From Bacillus sp. Marseille-P3661 (GTDB taxonomy: Bacteria > Bacillota > Bacilli > Bacillales > Bacillaceae_J), in NCBI RefSeq assembly GCF_900240995.1, contig NZ_LT965959.1, positions 1-64,000 of the forward strand: 64,000 bases of DNA. The letters run 5' to 3'. The notes beneath the pieces are model-generated. The model did no database searches and was not told where the DNA came from. It was given only the letters and a program-made list of their open reading frames with translations. Position numbers and translations under genes: made by a program. Shown here in pieces: positions 62,918 through 64,000 of the stretch. The stretch's first letter is position 1, and the number at the start of each line of letters is the position of its first letter.

Positions 62918-64000
<1,083 letters not shown>

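Overview
This window is a low-GC, endospore-forming member of the Bacillaceae (Firmicutes). The gene order is the Bacillus core ribosomal region: ctsR-mcsA-mcsB-clpC-radA-disA-yacL-ispDF-gltX-cysES-mrnC-rlmB-rae1-sigH, then secE-nusG-rplKAJL-rpoBC, the str operon, the S10/spc/alpha clusters, the ecf genes, truA, rplM-rpsI, and cwlD-salA-gerD-kbaA-pdaB. The proteins resemble B. subtilis orthologues as I remember them. sigH, cwlD, gerD, kbaA and pdaB show that the organism sporulates. I cannot settle the genus from sequence alone.

Layout. (1) Positions 1-343: the end of one rRNA operon (23S tail, 5S, terminator). (2) 344-1437: a gene-free stretch with DnaA-box-like sites and a 52-bp tandem array, followed by an MgtC-family membrane gene. 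(3) 2194-6902: the CtsR-controlled heat-shock operon. (4) 7022-18070: DNA repair and c-di-AMP (radA, disA), isoprenoid (ispD, ispF), tRNA charging (gltX, cysS), cysteine synthesis (cysE behind a Cys T-box) and RNA maturation genes. A second, short 52-bp array lies at 16650-16780. (5) 18075-31126: sigH, secE, nusG, L11/L1/L10/L12 with autoregulatory leaders, and rpoB-rpoC. (6) 31137-35984: rplGB-rpsL-rpsG-fusA-tuf. (7) 35985-37785: a gene-free 1.8 kb stretch holding a third array of seventeen 52-bp units. (8) 37786-52976: the S10-spc-alpha superoperon. (9) 53061-57407: the ECF transporter core, truA, rplM and rpsI. (10) 57684-62683: the sporulation and germination genes. (11) 62709-64000: tandem rrn promoters and the start of a second rRNA operon in the same orientation.

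Most genes are on the + strand and serve transcription, translation and protein quality control. Only gerD and pdaB are on the - strand. Regulation visible in the sequence includes a CtsR operator, a T-box with a UGC specifier, an L10 leader with terminator, L1-site look-alikes before both rplK and rplA, an rplM leader, and sigma-E/sigma-G-like promoters at cwlD and gerD.

The most unusual signal is not a gene. Three intergenic tandem arrays, largely different in sequence, share the same 52-bp period. Their units can form imperfect hairpins, and 52 bp is five turns of B-DNA at 10.4 bp per turn. I do not recognise this family.
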